47,496 nt of DNA from Psychromonas sp. (GTDB taxonomy: Bacteria; Pseudomonadota; Gammaproteobacteria; Enterobacterales; Psychromonadaceae): positions 1 through 47,496 of the forward strand of contig JABXKR010000157.1 in NCBI GenBank assembly GCA_013619145.1, in the 5' to 3' direction. Both the position numbers and the translations under genes were made by a program. The notes below the pieces were generated by a model. It was not told the DNA's origin. It searched no databases and saw only the letters and a list, made by a program, of their open reading frames with translations. Below, piece after piece: positions 19,799 through 29,022 of this stretch (position 1 is its first letter; the number at the start of each line of letters is the position of its first letter).

Positions 19799-20650
19799 TT
19801 AATTAAGCCAAATCAGATATAGAACGGCAAAAACAGGTACAGCAGCCGTTAAACTATCGATGCGATCTAAAATACCACCATGGCCCGGTAATAAATTGCC
19901 ACTATCTTTAAGTCCCGCCTCGCGTTTGAAAATACTTTCGCTAAGATCACCCAACGCAGAAACAATATTAGTGACAAAAGCTGCGATAAAGAAGAAGACC
20001 ATCTTTTCTGCTGGAATAACAAAAAAAACACTGGCAATAAATGCCACAACCATTGAACTCATCATTCCACCTAGAAAACCTTCGATGGTTTTACCAGGAC
20101 TAACATTGGCTGCTAATTTATGTTTACCAAACTTTTTACCACAAAAATATGCGCCGGTATCCGCGGCCCATACTAATAAAAACACAAACATTAATAACTC
20201 AGCACCATAATAAAAATCATGATCAATATTCACTGAGCGTAATAACACCATGCCCCAGAAAAAAGGGATCAATGTAAATAAACCAAACAGGCTTTTAATT
20301 ATTTTATTATCTTTCCAAATAGATGCTGTTTTTGGGTAAGTGACTACCATCACTAGGGACAAACACCACCACGCAGCAGCAAGGGTTAAACCATTTGTGA
20401 GAAGAGGATTGACCGTACCGTTTAACCAGATCTGTTCAACTGGTATAAATAGCAATGTCGCACCGAGTAGCAAAGCAAATAGATAAAGCACTAAACTCGA
20501 AGGTTTTTTACTGACAAATCCGCCCCATTCTTTACTTGCTAATAAAAAGACAGCCGCACAAAACAGCATAAAGAATTTAAGTGGTAGGAAGAAAACACCT
20601 GCAATTGCGAGTGGTGCTAAAATCAAGGCGGTTATAATTCGTTGTTTCAC
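19799..20650 (-). CDS. cdsA: Phosphatidate cytidylyltransferase (CDP-diglyceride synthase)
   Basis: The 283-residue multi-pass inner-membrane enzyme makes CDP-diacylglycerol from phosphatidic acid and CTP, the precursor of all major phospholipids. About eight hydrophobic segments are visible. The C-terminal family signature, starting near SALGDLSESIFKREAGLKD and ending NLLPGHGGILDRIDS, is intact with its metal-binding aspartates. It ends three bases before dxr and lies 31 bp after uppS. Confidence 0.95.
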   Translation of the reverse strand: MKQRIITALILAPLAIAGVFFLPLKFFMLFCAAVFLLASKEWGGFVSKKPSSLVLYLFALLLGATLLFIPVEQIWLNGTVNPLLTNGLTLAAAWWCLSLVMVVTYPKTASIWKDNKIIKSLFGLFTLIPFFWGMVLLRSVNIDHDFYYGAELLMFVFLLVWAADTGAYFCGKKFGKHKLAANVSPGKTIEGFLGGMMSSMVVAFIASVFFVIPAEKMVFFFIAAFVTNIVSALGDLSESIFKREAGLKDSGNLLPGHGGILDRIDSLTAAVPVFAVLYLIWLN

Positions 20651-20681
20651 AGAGGTATCCTGTTAAATTCGGTTGTAATTT

Positions 20682-21437
20682 TCAATTTGACTCAGATTTT
20701 GTCAAACTAACTTGCTCACTTGTTTGTCCAAAGCGACGTTCTTTACCTGAAAACATGTCGAGTGCACTTTGGAAAGTCAAAGCATCAAAGTCCGGCCACA
20801 ATACATCTGTAAAGTACAGTTCGGAATAAGCAAGTTGCCATAATAAAAAGTTACTTATACGGTGTTCGCCACCAGTACGGATCATTAAATCCACAGCCGG
20901 AAGTTTATGCAATGTAATTGCTCGGCTTAGTAATTCTTCATCGATATCATCTGCATCCAACTCGCCTGTTGCAACTAATTTTGCTAATTTTTTCGTCGCC
21001 TGAGTTATATCCCAACGCCCGCCATAATTAGCGGCAACATTAAGCACTAAGCCGGTATTATCCTTGGTTACCTTCTCAGCTTCAAAGACCTTTTTTTGTA
21101 AACGTTCACTGAAACCAGTTAGTTCGCCAATAATCTTTAATTTAATATTGTGCTTCTGTAATTTTTTCAGTTCGCTACCAAGCACAGTAAAAAACAGCTC
21201 CATCAACATATTGACTTCTTTTTCTGGTCGTTGCCAGTTTTCACTGCTAAAAGCAAAGATAGTTAACGCCTGAATATTGTTTTCGCTGGCAAAAGCAATC
21301 GCTTTACGTAAAGATTTAACACCATGTTTATGACCAAAAACACGATGTTTACCTTTAGCTTCAGCCCAACGCCCGTTGCCATCCATAATAATGGCAACAT
21401 GCTTGGGAATTTTTACTTGTTGATTTAACGTTGTCAC
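20682..21437 (-). CDS. uppS: Undecaprenyl diphosphate synthase (cis-prenyltransferase)
   Basis: The 251-residue enzyme builds the C55 lipid carrier for peptidoglycan and O-antigen from FPP and IPP. Family motifs are [22 protein letters not shown] near residue 18 with the Mg-binding aspartate, then [19 protein letters not shown], and the C-terminal [27 protein letters not shown]. Its substrates come from the pathway that the neighbouring, apparently broken dxr should feed. A 12-bp hairpin lies in the frr-uppS gap. Confidence 0.95.
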   Translation of the reverse strand: MTTLNQQVKIPKHVAIIMDGNGRWAEAKGKHRVFGHKHGVKSLRKAIAFASENNIQALTIFAFSSENWQRPEKEVNMLMELFFTVLGSELKKLQKHNIKLKIIGELTGFSERLQKKVFEAEKVTKDNTGLVLNVAANYGGRWDITQATKKLAKLVATGELDADDIDEELLSRAITLHKLPAVDLMIRTGGEHRISNFLLWQLAYSELYFTDVLWPDFDALTFQSALDMFSGKERRFGQTSEQVSLTKSESN

Positions 21438-21475
21438 ATATAGCCTTAATAAATAGAACTAACGGCAATACTATT

Positions 21476-21508
21476 AATTAACGTACCCGCTAATCAGGTA
21501 CGTTAATT
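21476..21508 (-). other. Perfect 12-bp inverted repeat between frr and uppS
   Basis: AATTAACGTACC (21476-21487) and GGTACGTTAATT (21497-21508) are perfect complements around a nine-base loop. On the minus strand the stem is followed by TAATAG rather than a T tract. It is more likely an mRNA-processing or attenuating hairpin than a full terminator. Confidence 0.6.
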
Positions 21509-21517
21509 TTAATGTTA

Positions 21518-22075
21518 TTAAACTTCTAATAACTCTTTCTCTTTTACAGCCAGAACATCATCAATCTGTTTAATAAACTCATTAGTGATTTTTTGAACAT
21601 TTTCTTCACCAACACGTTGCTCATCTTCACTGATATCTTTATCTTTCTCTAATGCTTTAAGATCGTTATTTGCATCACGGCGGATATTACGAATCGCAAT
21701 ACGGCTATTCTCAGCTTCACCACGAACGACTTTAATCAAATCTTTACGACGCTCTTCTGTTAATGGTGGTAATGGAATACGAATTACCGTACCCGCAGAC
21801 ATAGGATTTAAACCAAGGTTTGAACCCATAATCGCTTTTTCTACCGCTTGAATCAGTGATGCATCAAAAACAGTTACCGTAAGTGTACGAGAGTCTTCAG
21901 TTGAAACATTACCCACTTGACGAAGTGGAGTATTGCTTCCGTAATATGGCACCATAATGCCGTCTAATAAACTTGGGTGTGCACGGCCAGTACGAACTTT
22001 TGCAAGTTGCCCCTTGAATGATTCAAGACTTTTACCCATACGCGTTTGTGCGTCAATTTTCACTTCATTAATCAT
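21518..22075 (-). CDS. frr: Ribosome recycling factor
   Basis: The 185-residue factor splits post-termination ribosomes together with EF-G. The family start (about [20 protein letters not shown]) leads into the long three-helix bundle with [15 protein letters not shown]. The short second domain includes [15 protein letters not shown], and the C-terminal helix carries [26 protein letters not shown]. Length is exactly that of the family. It lies 47 bp after pyrH. Confidence 0.97.
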   Translation of the reverse strand: MINEVKIDAQTRMGKSLESFKGQLAKVRTGRAHPSLLDGIMVPYYGSNTPLRQVGNVSTEDSRTLTVTVFDASLIQAVEKAIMGSNLGLNPMSAGTVIRIPLPPLTEERRKDLIKVVRGEAENSRIAIRNIRRDANNDLKALEKDKDISEDEQRVGEENVQKITNEFIKQIDDVLAVKEKELLEV

Positions 22076-22122
22076 AACAATTCTCTTAATTTAAATTTTT
22101 AAGTTTTTAAGTTTTTATTAGT

Positions 22123-22863
22123 TTATTTTACATCTGCACAGTGTGTGATTGTTGTACCTTCAGTATCACCTAATACTACACGACTTAATGCGCCTGGTTT
22201 ATTCATGTTAAAGACTCGAATAGGTAAACTGTGATCTCGTGCCAGGGTAAATGCAGCTAAATCCATCACTTGCAGCTCTTTTTCTAATACTACCTGGTAA
22301 TCAATCTCAGTGTATAATTTCGCATCCGGATTTTTAACTGGATCTGCATCATAAACACCATCAACTTTAGTACCTTTTAACACAGCATCTGCTTCAATCT
22401 CAATACCACGTAAACAAGCAGCAGAATCCGTTGTAAAGAACGGGTTGCCCGTACCTGCAGCAAAAATAACAACCGTACCAAGTTTAAGGTACTTGATAGC
22501 TTCCGCCCAGTTGTAGTCATCACAAACGCCATTTAGCGGGATAGCTGACATTAAACGAGAATTTACATGTGCACGATGCAGTGCATCACGCATTGCCAGA
22601 CCATTCATCACAGTTGCCAGCATGCCCATATGATCACCGACAACACGGTTCATGCCAGCTTCGGCAAGACCTGCACCACGGAAAATATTGCCGCCACCGA
22701 TAACTAAACCTACCTGAACACCCGCTTCAATTAAAGATTTAATTTCAAGTGCCATACGATCCAGTACTTTGGGGTCGATACCAAAACCTTCTTCACCGAC
22801 TAAGGCTTCACCACTTAATTTTAATAAAATACGACGATATGCAGATTTAGGATTTGTGCTCAT
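22123..22863 (-). CDS. pyrH: Uridylate kinase (UMP kinase)
   Basis: The 246-residue amino-acid-kinase-family enzyme phosphorylates UMP to UDP and supplies pyrimidine nucleotides. Recognisable blocks are [58 protein letters not shown], and [17 protein letters not shown] with the catalytic aspartate region. The gene order tsf-pyrH-frr is conserved. A strong terminator upstream (22961-22993) suggests it has its own promoter. Confidence 0.97.
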   Translation of the reverse strand: MSTNPKSAYRRILLKLSGEALVGEEGFGIDPKVLDRMALEIKSLIEAGVQVGLVIGGGNIFRGAGLAEAGMNRVVGDHMGMLATVMNGLAMRDALHRAHVNSRLMSAIPLNGVCDDYNWAEAIKYLKLGTVVIFAAGTGNPFFTTDSAACLRGIEIEADAVLKGTKVDGVYDADPVKNPDAKLYTEIDYQVVLEKELQVMDLAAFTLARDHSLPIRVFNMNKPGALSRVVLGDTEGTTITHCADVK

Positions 22864-22960
22864 AATGTTCTTTCCTCAAAGTGGACGTAATAGCGATTGC
22901 ATTAATAAATTTTCTGCTTTTTAAAGCAATTTATTAGTGAAATAGCTATATTTTTAATGT

Positions 22961-22993
22961 AAAAGAACCGCAGTCGTAGCCGCGGTTCTTTTT
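22961..22993 (-). terminator. Rho-independent terminator after tsf
   Basis: On the minus strand AAAAGAACCGC and GCGGTTCTTTT form a perfect 11-bp stem with a short loop and end in T residues. It is well formed and placed 43 bp after the tsf stop, ending the rpsB-tsf transcript. Confidence 0.9.
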
Positions 22994-23035
22994 AACAATA
23001 AACGCTAGCTTATTGTTTATAAAGCAGATTGCAAA

Positions 23036-23737
23036 TTACTGACCAGCAGCAGCTAGTGTCGCAGCAACTTCAGCAGCAAAATCTTCTTCTTTCTTCTCGA
23101 TACCTTCACCCACTTCTAAGCGGATGAATGTTTCAACGTCAGCACCAGCATCTTTAAGAAGCTTAGCCACTTTCATAGAAGGATCTTTAACAAATGCTTG
23201 ACCAGTAAGACTCACTTTATCTTTAGCAAGATCCGCATCACCACCTTTAAGTACAGAAACAACACCAATTTTGCCGCTGTGTACATATGCGCCTAGGTTT
23301 TCACCTTCAACGATTTGCAGACGACGAATAGAGATGTTTTCACCGATTTTAGCAACAAGAGTCGCACGTGCGTCTTCAACAGTTGTTTCATCGTATGCTA
23401 ATGCACTTAATGCTTCTACTGAATCAACTTTGTTTGCCAGCGCAATATCTGCAACTTTATTAGCAAACGCTAGGAAGCTTTTATCCATTGCTACGAAGTC
23501 TGTTTCACAGTTAACTTCAGCAATAAGCGCAACAGCACCTGCAGTTTTAGCTAAGATCACGCCTTCAGCAGCAACACGGCCCGCTTTTTTAGCGGCTTTA
23601 ATTGCGCCAGATTTACGCATGTTTTCAATTGCAAGCTCGATGTCACCATCTGCTTCAACTAATGCTTTTTTACAATCCATCATACCCGCAGCTGTGCGGT
23701 CACGAAGTTCTTTAACTTGCTTAGCTGTAATAGCCAT
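23036..23737 (-). CDS. tsf: Elongation factor Ts, lacking the coiled-coil region
   Basis: EF-Ts is the nucleotide exchange factor of EF-Tu. The N-terminal UBA-like domain ([26 protein letters not shown]), the TDFV motif near residue 79 that contacts EF-Tu, and the C-terminal module ([17 protein letters not shown]) are intact. The protein has 233 residues against 283 in E. coli. Aligned by eye, residue 172 is followed directly by VSLTGQ. About 57 residues are therefore missing, covering the IAMHVAA helix of the core and the whole coiled-coil dimerisation arm. The loss is in frame at about 23215-23224. The start is supported by an AGGAA site. It may be a working minimal EF-Ts, a damaged gene, or an assembly deletion. 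Confidence 0.9.
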   Translation of the reverse strand: MAITAKQVKELRDRTAAGMMDCKKALVEADGDIELAIENMRKSGAIKAAKKAGRVAAEGVILAKTAGAVALIAEVNCETDFVAMDKSFLAFANKVADIALANKVDSVEALSALAYDETTVEDARATLVAKIGENISIRRLQIVEGENLGAYVHSGKIGVVSVLKGGDADLAKDKVSLTGQAFVKDPSMKVAKLLKDAGADVETFIRLEVGEGIEKKEEDFAAEVAATLAAAGQ

Positions 23738-23762
23738 TGTCGAATTCCTATTTTAAATCTAT

Positions 23763-23786
23763 AAAAAAGGGGTCCTAAAGACCCCT
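23763..23786 (-). terminator. Attenuator/terminator between rpsB and tsf
   Basis: Minus-strand AGGGGTC and GACCCCT form a 7-bp GC-rich stem around a five-base loop and are followed by six T residues. A hairpin in this gap is also known in the E. coli rpsB-tsf operon, where it lowers tsf relative to rpsB. Here it probably acts as a partial terminator. Confidence 0.85.
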
Positions 23787-23836
23787 GATAACCAACCATT
23801 GATTGGCTAATAAGAGCTTCTAAATATTAGAAGAGC

Positions 23837-24574
23837 TTATTTTTCAGCTGTTTCTTCAACAAAACCGTCTGCTTCTGCTGCAACTACAACATCTTGCTCA
23901 CGACCTTCTTTAACAGTCAGAGCAGCTGCTTCTAAGTACAGTTTGATAGCACGGATAGCATCATCATTACCAGGAACAACGAAATCGATGTTATCTGGGC
24001 ATGAGTTAGTATCAACAATAGCGATAACAGGAATACCTAGGTTATTCGCTTCTTTGATTGCAATGTGCTCGTGATCTGCATCGATTACGAAGATTACATC
24101 AGGGATACCGCCCATGTTTTTGATACCACCAAGCGTTTTGTCAAGTTTGATTAACTCACGAGAACGCATAAGCGCTTCTTTTTTAGTTAACTTGTCAAAA
24201 GTACCGTCTTGGCTTTGAACTTCAAGGTCTTTCAAACGCTTGATCGATTGACGAACTGTTTTCCAGTTAGTCAACATACCACCTAACCAACGGTGATCAA
24301 CGTAGAATTGATCACAGCTAATCGCTGCTTCTTTAACCGCTTCAGAAGCTGCACGTTTAGTACCAACAAATAAAACTTTACCTTTTTTAGCCGCTTTCGC
24401 TTCTAAAAAGTTAAGTGCTTTGTTGAACATTGGAACAGTTTGCTCAAGGTTAATGATATGAACTTTATTACGAGCACCGAAAATGAAAGGTTTCATTTTT
24501 GGGTTCCAGTAACGAGTTTGGTGACCGAAGTGTACGCCAGCTTGTAGCATATCGCGCATTGATACATTTGCCAT
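23837..24574 (-). CDS. rpsB: 30S ribosomal protein S2
   Basis: The 245-residue S2 protein of the small subunit begins [20 protein letters not shown]. The family blocks [40 protein letters not shown] and [27 protein letters not shown] are all present. The acidic C-terminal tail ([12 protein letters not shown]) is typical. It heads the minus-strand cluster, and its leader region is described separately. Confidence 0.98.
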   Translation of the reverse strand: MANVSMRDMLQAGVHFGHQTRYWNPKMKPFIFGARNKVHIINLEQTVPMFNKALNFLEAKAAKKGKVLFVGTKRAASEAVKEAAISCDQFYVDHRWLGGMLTNWKTVRQSIKRLKDLEVQSQDGTFDKLTKKEALMRSRELIKLDKTLGGIKNMGGIPDVIFVIDADHEHIAIKEANNLGIPVIAIVDTNSCPDNIDFVVPGNDDAIRAIKLYLEAAALTVKEGREQDVVVAAEADGFVEETAEK

Positions 24575-24714
24575 TAGAATTTCCTCTTAAGGGGTTAGGC
24601 CTCCACACATCCCATACACTCGACCCAATACTCAAATAATGAATAACAGGCACCCCGAGTTACGTGTCGATGCGTGTGTGTTATGTAATTACGTCTTTAT
24701 ATTTAACCTTTCAA
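24575..24714 (-). promoter_or_regulatory. rpsB promoter and candidate S2-responsive leader
   Basis: A sigma70-like promoter is seen on the minus strand: TTGAAA (complement of 24709-24714), a 17-base spacer, and TAATTA (24686-24691). Transcription would start near 24679, leaving a leader of about 105 nt. The leader carries CTCGGGGTGCCTG (complement of about 24647-24659) flanked by complementary CACAC/GTGTG segments. This resembles the autoregulatory S2-binding leader of gammaproteobacterial rpsB-tsf mRNAs. The ribosome-binding site is AAGAGGAAA. The structure was judged by eye. Confidence 0.5.
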
Positions 24715-25104
24715 CACGTGAATAATTAAATAAAAAAAACCTAATAAGTTAAGTGAGATTTACCACAACAAATTGAAGCAATAATCTCGCGGCGTTTTAT
24801 ATCACATTTATCTATTCAACTCAATAATCGTCGAGTAAAACTTATCTCTGTATTTTGCATTTAGGAGATATTAATAATTAAAGTAGCTAATAGCTTTGAA
24901 TTATTGCATTCAACCTCTATTACAGACGTTGAAAAGGGGGAAATGGAGTCTCTAATTGTAATAACCTCAAGCCTCCAGTATACGAATAGATATAGCAGCC
25001 GCTGCGATTGTCTGCGCCTAACTTATCAAAACGCAAGACTTGCCCCTGATGACGCTACAGTGAAGGTGGTTAGTTACTTAAAAAAAACAGAAAGCAGGGA
25101 ATTT

Positions 25105-25400
25105 CTCGTTCCCACGCTCTGCGTGGTAATGTAAATACCGCATCGATTATTTTAAGCTTTCGCTTGTGGCGCTTGGTTTGACTTTCATTGTTGGGGTTTC
25201 GCCCTGTCGGTTTCTCAACGTCTAGTCGCCGACAAGGCGGAACTCCAAAAATGAAAGTTACAGAAAACGCTCACAAGCGAAGGCTTACAAATAACCAATA
25301 CGGCATCCACATTAGCAATATAGCGTGTAAACGAGACAAAAAATAACACGTTATGACAAGGTGCGGATGCCCCGTCCAGTGAGCATTACCGGGAAAATCC
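25105..25400. repeat. Large palindromic intergenic element (MITE/REP-like)
   Basis: Two imperfect arms of about 86 bp, 25128-25215 and 25227-25313, are reverse complements around an 11-base loop. They include AAGCTTTCGCTTGTG-type and ACTTTCATTGTTGG-type segments. The left flank carries CCACGCTCTGCGTGG (25112-25126), the core of a palindromic motif seen in many proteobacterial genomes. A related CATTACCGGGAA lies on the right at 25384-25395. No transposase is present. The rest of the 933-bp rpsB-map gap (24720-25100) is AT-rich with no convincing gene; a 76-codon frame at 24904-25134 is only the translated edge of the element. Confidence 0.8.
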
Positions 25401-25437
25401 ACAGTATCAGGAGGGGTTATTTTTCATAAACTTAACT

Positions 25438-25451
25438 AGCGTGCTAACGCT
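25438..25451 (+). other. Short palindrome upstream of map
   Basis: AGCGT-GCTA-ACGCT is a 5-bp-arm dyad 57 bp before the map start. It could be an operator or a leader hairpin. No matching promoter elements could be fixed with confidence. Confidence 0.3.
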
Positions 25452-25507
25452 TAATTCTTTATAGTTAACCTTTATATTTATCAGTAACAATTAAAGAGAA
25501 GAAATAG

Positions 25508-26296
25508 ATGGCAGCAATCATTAAAACGGCAGATGAAATCGAGAAAATGCGCATTGCAGGACAAATGGCTGCAGATGTACTGACGATGATCGAACCTTTT
25601 ATCCAAAAAGGGGTGACTACCAATGAGTTAAACCAGCGCTGTCATGACATGATTGTTAACGAACAACAGGCGATTCCAGCACCACTTAATTACCACGGTT
25701 TCCCGAAATCAATCTGTACCTCCCTTAATTACGTTGTCTGTCATGGTATTCCAAATGATAAAGCACTTAAAGATGGTGATATTATCAATGTTGATATCAC
25801 TGTAATTAAAGATGGTTATCACGGTGATACTTCAAAAATGTTTATGGTTGGTAAGCCTTCTATTTTAGCCGAACGTTTAACCCGCATCGCACAAGAATGT
25901 TTATATATCGGTATTAACTTAGTTAAACCGGGGGCTAGATTAGGTGATTTAGGGGCCGCTATCCAAAAACATGCCGAAAAAAACAACTACTCAGTGGTAC
26001 GCGAATATTGTGGTCATGGTATCGGCGCGGGCTTCCATGAAGAACCACAGGTTTTACATTACGGTAAAGCCGGCACGGGTGAAATTTTAAAAGTCGGGCA
26101 ATGTTTTACCATAGAGCCGATGATCAATGCAGGAAAGAAAACCTGTAAAGTACTAACAGATGAGTGGACGGTAGTTACCAAAGATAAAAAACTATCTGCA
26201 CAATGGGAACATACTTTACTGGTCACTGAAACGGGCTGTGAAATTTTAACACTTCGCCCGGAAGAGACTATCGAACGTTTTATCACTCACGACTAA
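25508..26296 (+). CDS. map: Methionine aminopeptidase, type I
   Basis: The 262-residue dimetal enzyme removes the initiator methionine from nascent proteins. The pita-bread fold motifs are visible: NVDITVIKDGYHGDTSKMF with two metal-binding aspartates, EYCGHGIGAGFHEEPQVLHYG with the catalytic histidines, FTIEPMINAGK with a glutamate, and the last glutamate in SAQWEHTLLVTETG. Length is standard. AAAGAGAAG lies just before the ATG. The divergent rpsB-map arrangement is common in gammaproteobacteria, and glnD follows. Confidence 0.97.
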   Translation: MAAIIKTADEIEKMRIAGQMAADVLTMIEPFIQKGVTTNELNQRCHDMIVNEQQAIPAPLNYHGFPKSICTSLNYVVCHGIPNDKALKDGDIINVDITVIKDGYHGDTSKMFMVGKPSILAERLTRIAQECLYIGINLVKPGARLGDLGAAIQKHAEKNNYSVVREYCGHGIGAGFHEEPQVLHYGKAGTGEILKVGQCFTIEPMINAGKKTCKVLTDEWTVVTKDKKLSAQWEHTLLVTETGCEILTLRPEETIERFITHD

Positions 26297-26301
26297 AAAA
26301 G

Positions 26302-26332
26302 TAAGCCTCTATCGACCAAAAATAGAGGCTTA
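26302..26332. terminator. 11-bp hairpin between map and glnD
   Basis: TAAGCCTCTAT (26302-26312) and ATAGAGGCTTA (26322-26332) are perfect complements. On the plus strand no T tract follows, so map-glnD readthrough is likely. On the minus strand the stem is followed by C and six T residues, so it would stop antisense transcripts entering map. Its role for map itself is uncertain. Confidence 0.55.
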
Positions 26333-26369
26333 ACTCCTGCGCAACTTAATAACCTGCTCCGAGGTGAAA

Positions 26370-28982
26370 ATGGATTTTGAAACACTCTCTCCGCTGAATA
26401 TTCCCGAAGATAATCTCACTCTGCCCTTTCTCAAAAAAAATCTGCAGCAGTTTCAACAGTGGCAAATTGAAAACTTTAAAGCGCGACAAGAGATCAATGA
26501 ATTAGTGAGTTGTCGTGCGCATTATATTGATGAGTTGTTAACACGTTTATGGCAACACTTTGGGCTTAACGAAAGTTATGAGTTAAGTCTAATCGCAGTA
26601 GGTGGTTATGGTCGAGGTGAATTACACCCAAAATCAGATATCGATATTCTGATCCTTTGCCAACAAAATATCCTCCCTGAAGATGAAACAAATATTAGCG
26701 CTTTTATTACTCTACTTTGGGATCTTAAACTCGATATTGGTCATAGTGTACGTACCCTGCACGACTGCTTTGAGCAGGGCAAAGCTGATATCACCATCGC
26801 CACCAGTATGATTGAAGCACGTTGTATTTCAGGTAATAAACAAAACTTCGCAAAACTCTTAGAAGTGATTGACTCAAAAGAGTTCTGGCCATCAGATCAG
26901 TTTTTCCTGGTAAAACGAGAAGAGCAGATAAATCGCCACAGAAACTGCCGGGGAGATGGTTACAGCCTGGAACCGGATCTTAAAAACGGATCAGGTGGAA
27001 TGCGTGATCTTCAAACTATCGCCTGGATTTCTAAACGTCATTTTGCTGCACACAGTTTGTTAGAGCTAACCAGTTATAACTATATTACCCAAGCTGAATA
27101 TCGGGAGTTAGTTGATTGCCAGGCACAACTTTGGACAATCCGCTTTGCACTGCACACGGTAACCAACCGTCCGGATAACCGCCTTTTATTTGACTTTCAA
27201 AATGAAGTAGCTGAACTGTTAGGTTATAAAGGCCAGGGTAACCAGGCCATTGAGCAGATGATGAAAACGTTTTATCAGACCATTCATCGCGTTAAAGAGC
27301 TCAACGAGATGTTACTGCAGTATTTTGATCAGGCCATTCTCGGTAATATTGCACAGCATATTGAAAGTATTGATGACCATTTTCAGCTTCGAGATAATAT
27401 GATCGAGCTAAAAACATCAGGTTTGTTTAATGAACAGCCGGAATCGATGTTAGAGCTGTTTTTACATATTGCTAAAGATCCCCGTATTAAGGGTATCTAC
27501 TCACCAACCCTGCGTGAATTGCGCGAAGCACGACGCTGTTTAACGTACTGGTTACAAAACATCCCGGAATGCCGGGATACCTTTTTAACCATTATCAAAC
27601 ATCCTAGAGGCATGGGACTTGCTTTTACTTTAATGCATGAATATGGCGTATTAGGCGCCTATATTCCGCAATGGAGCCGCATTATCGGACAGATGCAGTT
27701 TGATCTGTTCCACGCCTATACTGTTGATGAACATAGCCACAAACTGATTAAAAATATTTACAACTACCCCAATACAAAAGAACTGCACCCGCTTGCACAT
27801 GAAATTTACCGTTATTTAGAAAAAACTGAACTGCTCTTTTTAGCCGCTATTTTTCACGATATTGCTAAAGGGCAAAAAGGCGATCACTCTACACTTGGTG
27901 CTATTGATGCACTGGAGTTTTGTGAACTACACGGTTTCAGTCGTCATGAAGGTAAATTTGTCGCATGGTTAGTCAAGCATCATCTCACTATGTCAGTCAC
28001 CGCACAGCGTCGAGATATCAGCGACCCGCGCGTGATTATTGAATTTGCACATTTAGTGCGTGATGAAAAACATTTAAACTTCCTGTTTTGCTTAACCGTT
28101 GCCGATATTTGTGCAACCAACGAAGAGACATGGAACAGCTGGAAAGGCACACTGTTACGTGATTTATATTACAGCACCCTGAAAATGTTGCGCCGCGGAT
28201 TAGAAAACCCGCCCGATATTCGCGATCGTATTCGCGACAGGCAACACAAAACTCTGGGACTGCTACGTGAACAGGGGATTACAGAAAAACAAGTTAAGCC
28301 ACTCTGGAAACGCTTTAAACTTAACTATTTTTTCCGTTACAACTCGGCACAAATTGCCTGGCACACAGTTAACTTATTAAAACATCAAGACCATAGCCAA
28401 CCTATGGTGTTAATCAGTGACCAAAATGCACGTGGAGCGACCGAAGTTTTTGTTTACCACAAAGATATGCCTGCGCTATTTTCATCCGTGGTCACGGAAA
28501 TTGATAATAAAAGGCTCAGTGTGCATGATGCAAAAATTCTCTCAAGTCGTGATGATTTCTCACTCAGTACCTTTACAGTATTAGAGCAAGATGGCGAGCA
28601 TATTGATCCCGATAAAATTCAGCGTTTAAAACAGGCCATTGAAATGGCGCTGTTGGCACCTGAAAAAGTTAATACACAACAGACCCGTTTAGCCCGTGTT
28701 AAACGTCAGTTTAAATTTGAACCTGAAGTGACATTTTTAGCAACGCGCCGTAAACATACGCAAATTGAGGTAGTGGCCTTTGATGCGCCGGGTATTCTCG
28801 CTAATATCGGTGAAGTATTCCGCTGCAGTGGTTTGATGCTTGATACCGCCAAAATATCCACCATTGGTGAGCGCGCAGAAGATCTGTTTATTGTGTCAAC
28901 CGCAGAAGGAAATGCATTAACAGAGCAGCAGGAAGAGAACTTAAAAGCGAATTTAATCAGCGAACTAAGTCCGGAAAAATAA
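26370..28982 (+). CDS. glnD: Bifunctional uridylyltransferase / uridylyl-removing enzyme (PII)
   Basis: This 870-residue nitrogen sensor uridylylates PII proteins when glutamine is low and removes UMP when it is high. The nucleotidyltransferase domain has GGYGRGELHPKSDIDILIL near residues 78-96. The HD hydrolase domain is in the middle (FLAAIFHDIAKGQKGDHS, near residue 500), and two C-terminal ACT domains bind glutamine (RGATEVFVYHKDMPALFSSV and EVVAFDAPGILANIGEVF). The start is set at 26370 rather than the GTG at 26364 because GAGGTG, the apparent ribosome-binding sequence, overlaps that GTG. It closes with its own terminator. Confidence 0.95.
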   Translation: MDFETLSPLNIPEDNLTLPFLKKNLQQFQQWQIENFKARQEINELVSCRAHYIDELLTRLWQHFGLNESYELSLIAVGGYGRGELHPKSDIDILILCQQNILPEDETNISAFITLLWDLKLDIGHSVRTLHDCFEQGKADITIATSMIEARCISGNKQNFAKLLEVIDSKEFWPSDQFFLVKREEQINRHRNCRGDGYSLEPDLKNGSGGMRDLQTIAWISKRHFAAHSLLELTSYNYITQAEYRELVDCQAQLWTIRFALHTVTNRPDNRLLFDFQNEVAELLGYKGQGNQAIEQMMKTFYQTIHRVKELNEMLLQYFDQAILGNIAQHIESIDDHFQLRDNMIELKTSGLFNEQPESMLELFLHIAKDPRIKGIYSPTLRELREARRCLTYWLQNIPECRDTFLTIIKHPRGMGLAFTLMHEYGVLGAYIPQWSRIIGQMQFDLFHAYTVDEHSHKLIKNIYNYPNTKELHPLAHEIYRYLEKTELLFLAAIFHDIAKGQKGDHSTLGAIDALEFCELHGFSRHEGKFVAWLVKHHLTMSVTAQRRDISDPRVIIEFAHLVRDEKHLNFLFCLTVADICATNEETWNSWKGTLLRDLYYSTLKMLRRGLENPPDIRDRIRDRQHKTLGLLREQGITEKQVKPLWKRFKLNYFFRYNSAQIAWHTVNLLKHQDHSQPMVLISDQNARGATEVFVYHKDMPALFSSVVTEIDNKRLSVHDAKILSSRDDFSLSTFTVLEQDGEHIDPDKIQRLKQAIEMALLAPEKVNTQQTRLARVKRQFKFEPEVTFLATRRKHTQIEVVAFDAPGILANIGEVFRCSGLMLDTAKISTIGERAEDLFIVSTAEGNALTEQQEENLKANLISELSPEK

Positions 28983-28986
28983 ATTT

Positions 28987-29012
28987 AGGGGCTGATGCCC
29001 CTTATTTTTTTT
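28987..29012 (+). terminator. Rho-independent terminator of glnD
   Basis: AGGGGC, loop TGAT and GCCCCT form a 6-bp GC-rich stem followed by TTATTTTTTTT, five bases after the glnD stop. The same stem may also serve the convergent fbpC transcript, although its minus-strand tail is T-poor. Confidence 0.9.
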
Positions 29013-29022
29013 GAAAGCAGAA

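Noticed and set aside
23271-23756. 161-codon plus-strand frame opposite tsf
   Set aside because: Antisense shadow of a conserved gene; composition mirrors tsf codon bias.
24904-25134. 76-codon hypothetical protein
   Set aside because: Its end (LVPTLCVVM) is the translation of the palindromic repeat motif. No family features or ribosome-binding site.
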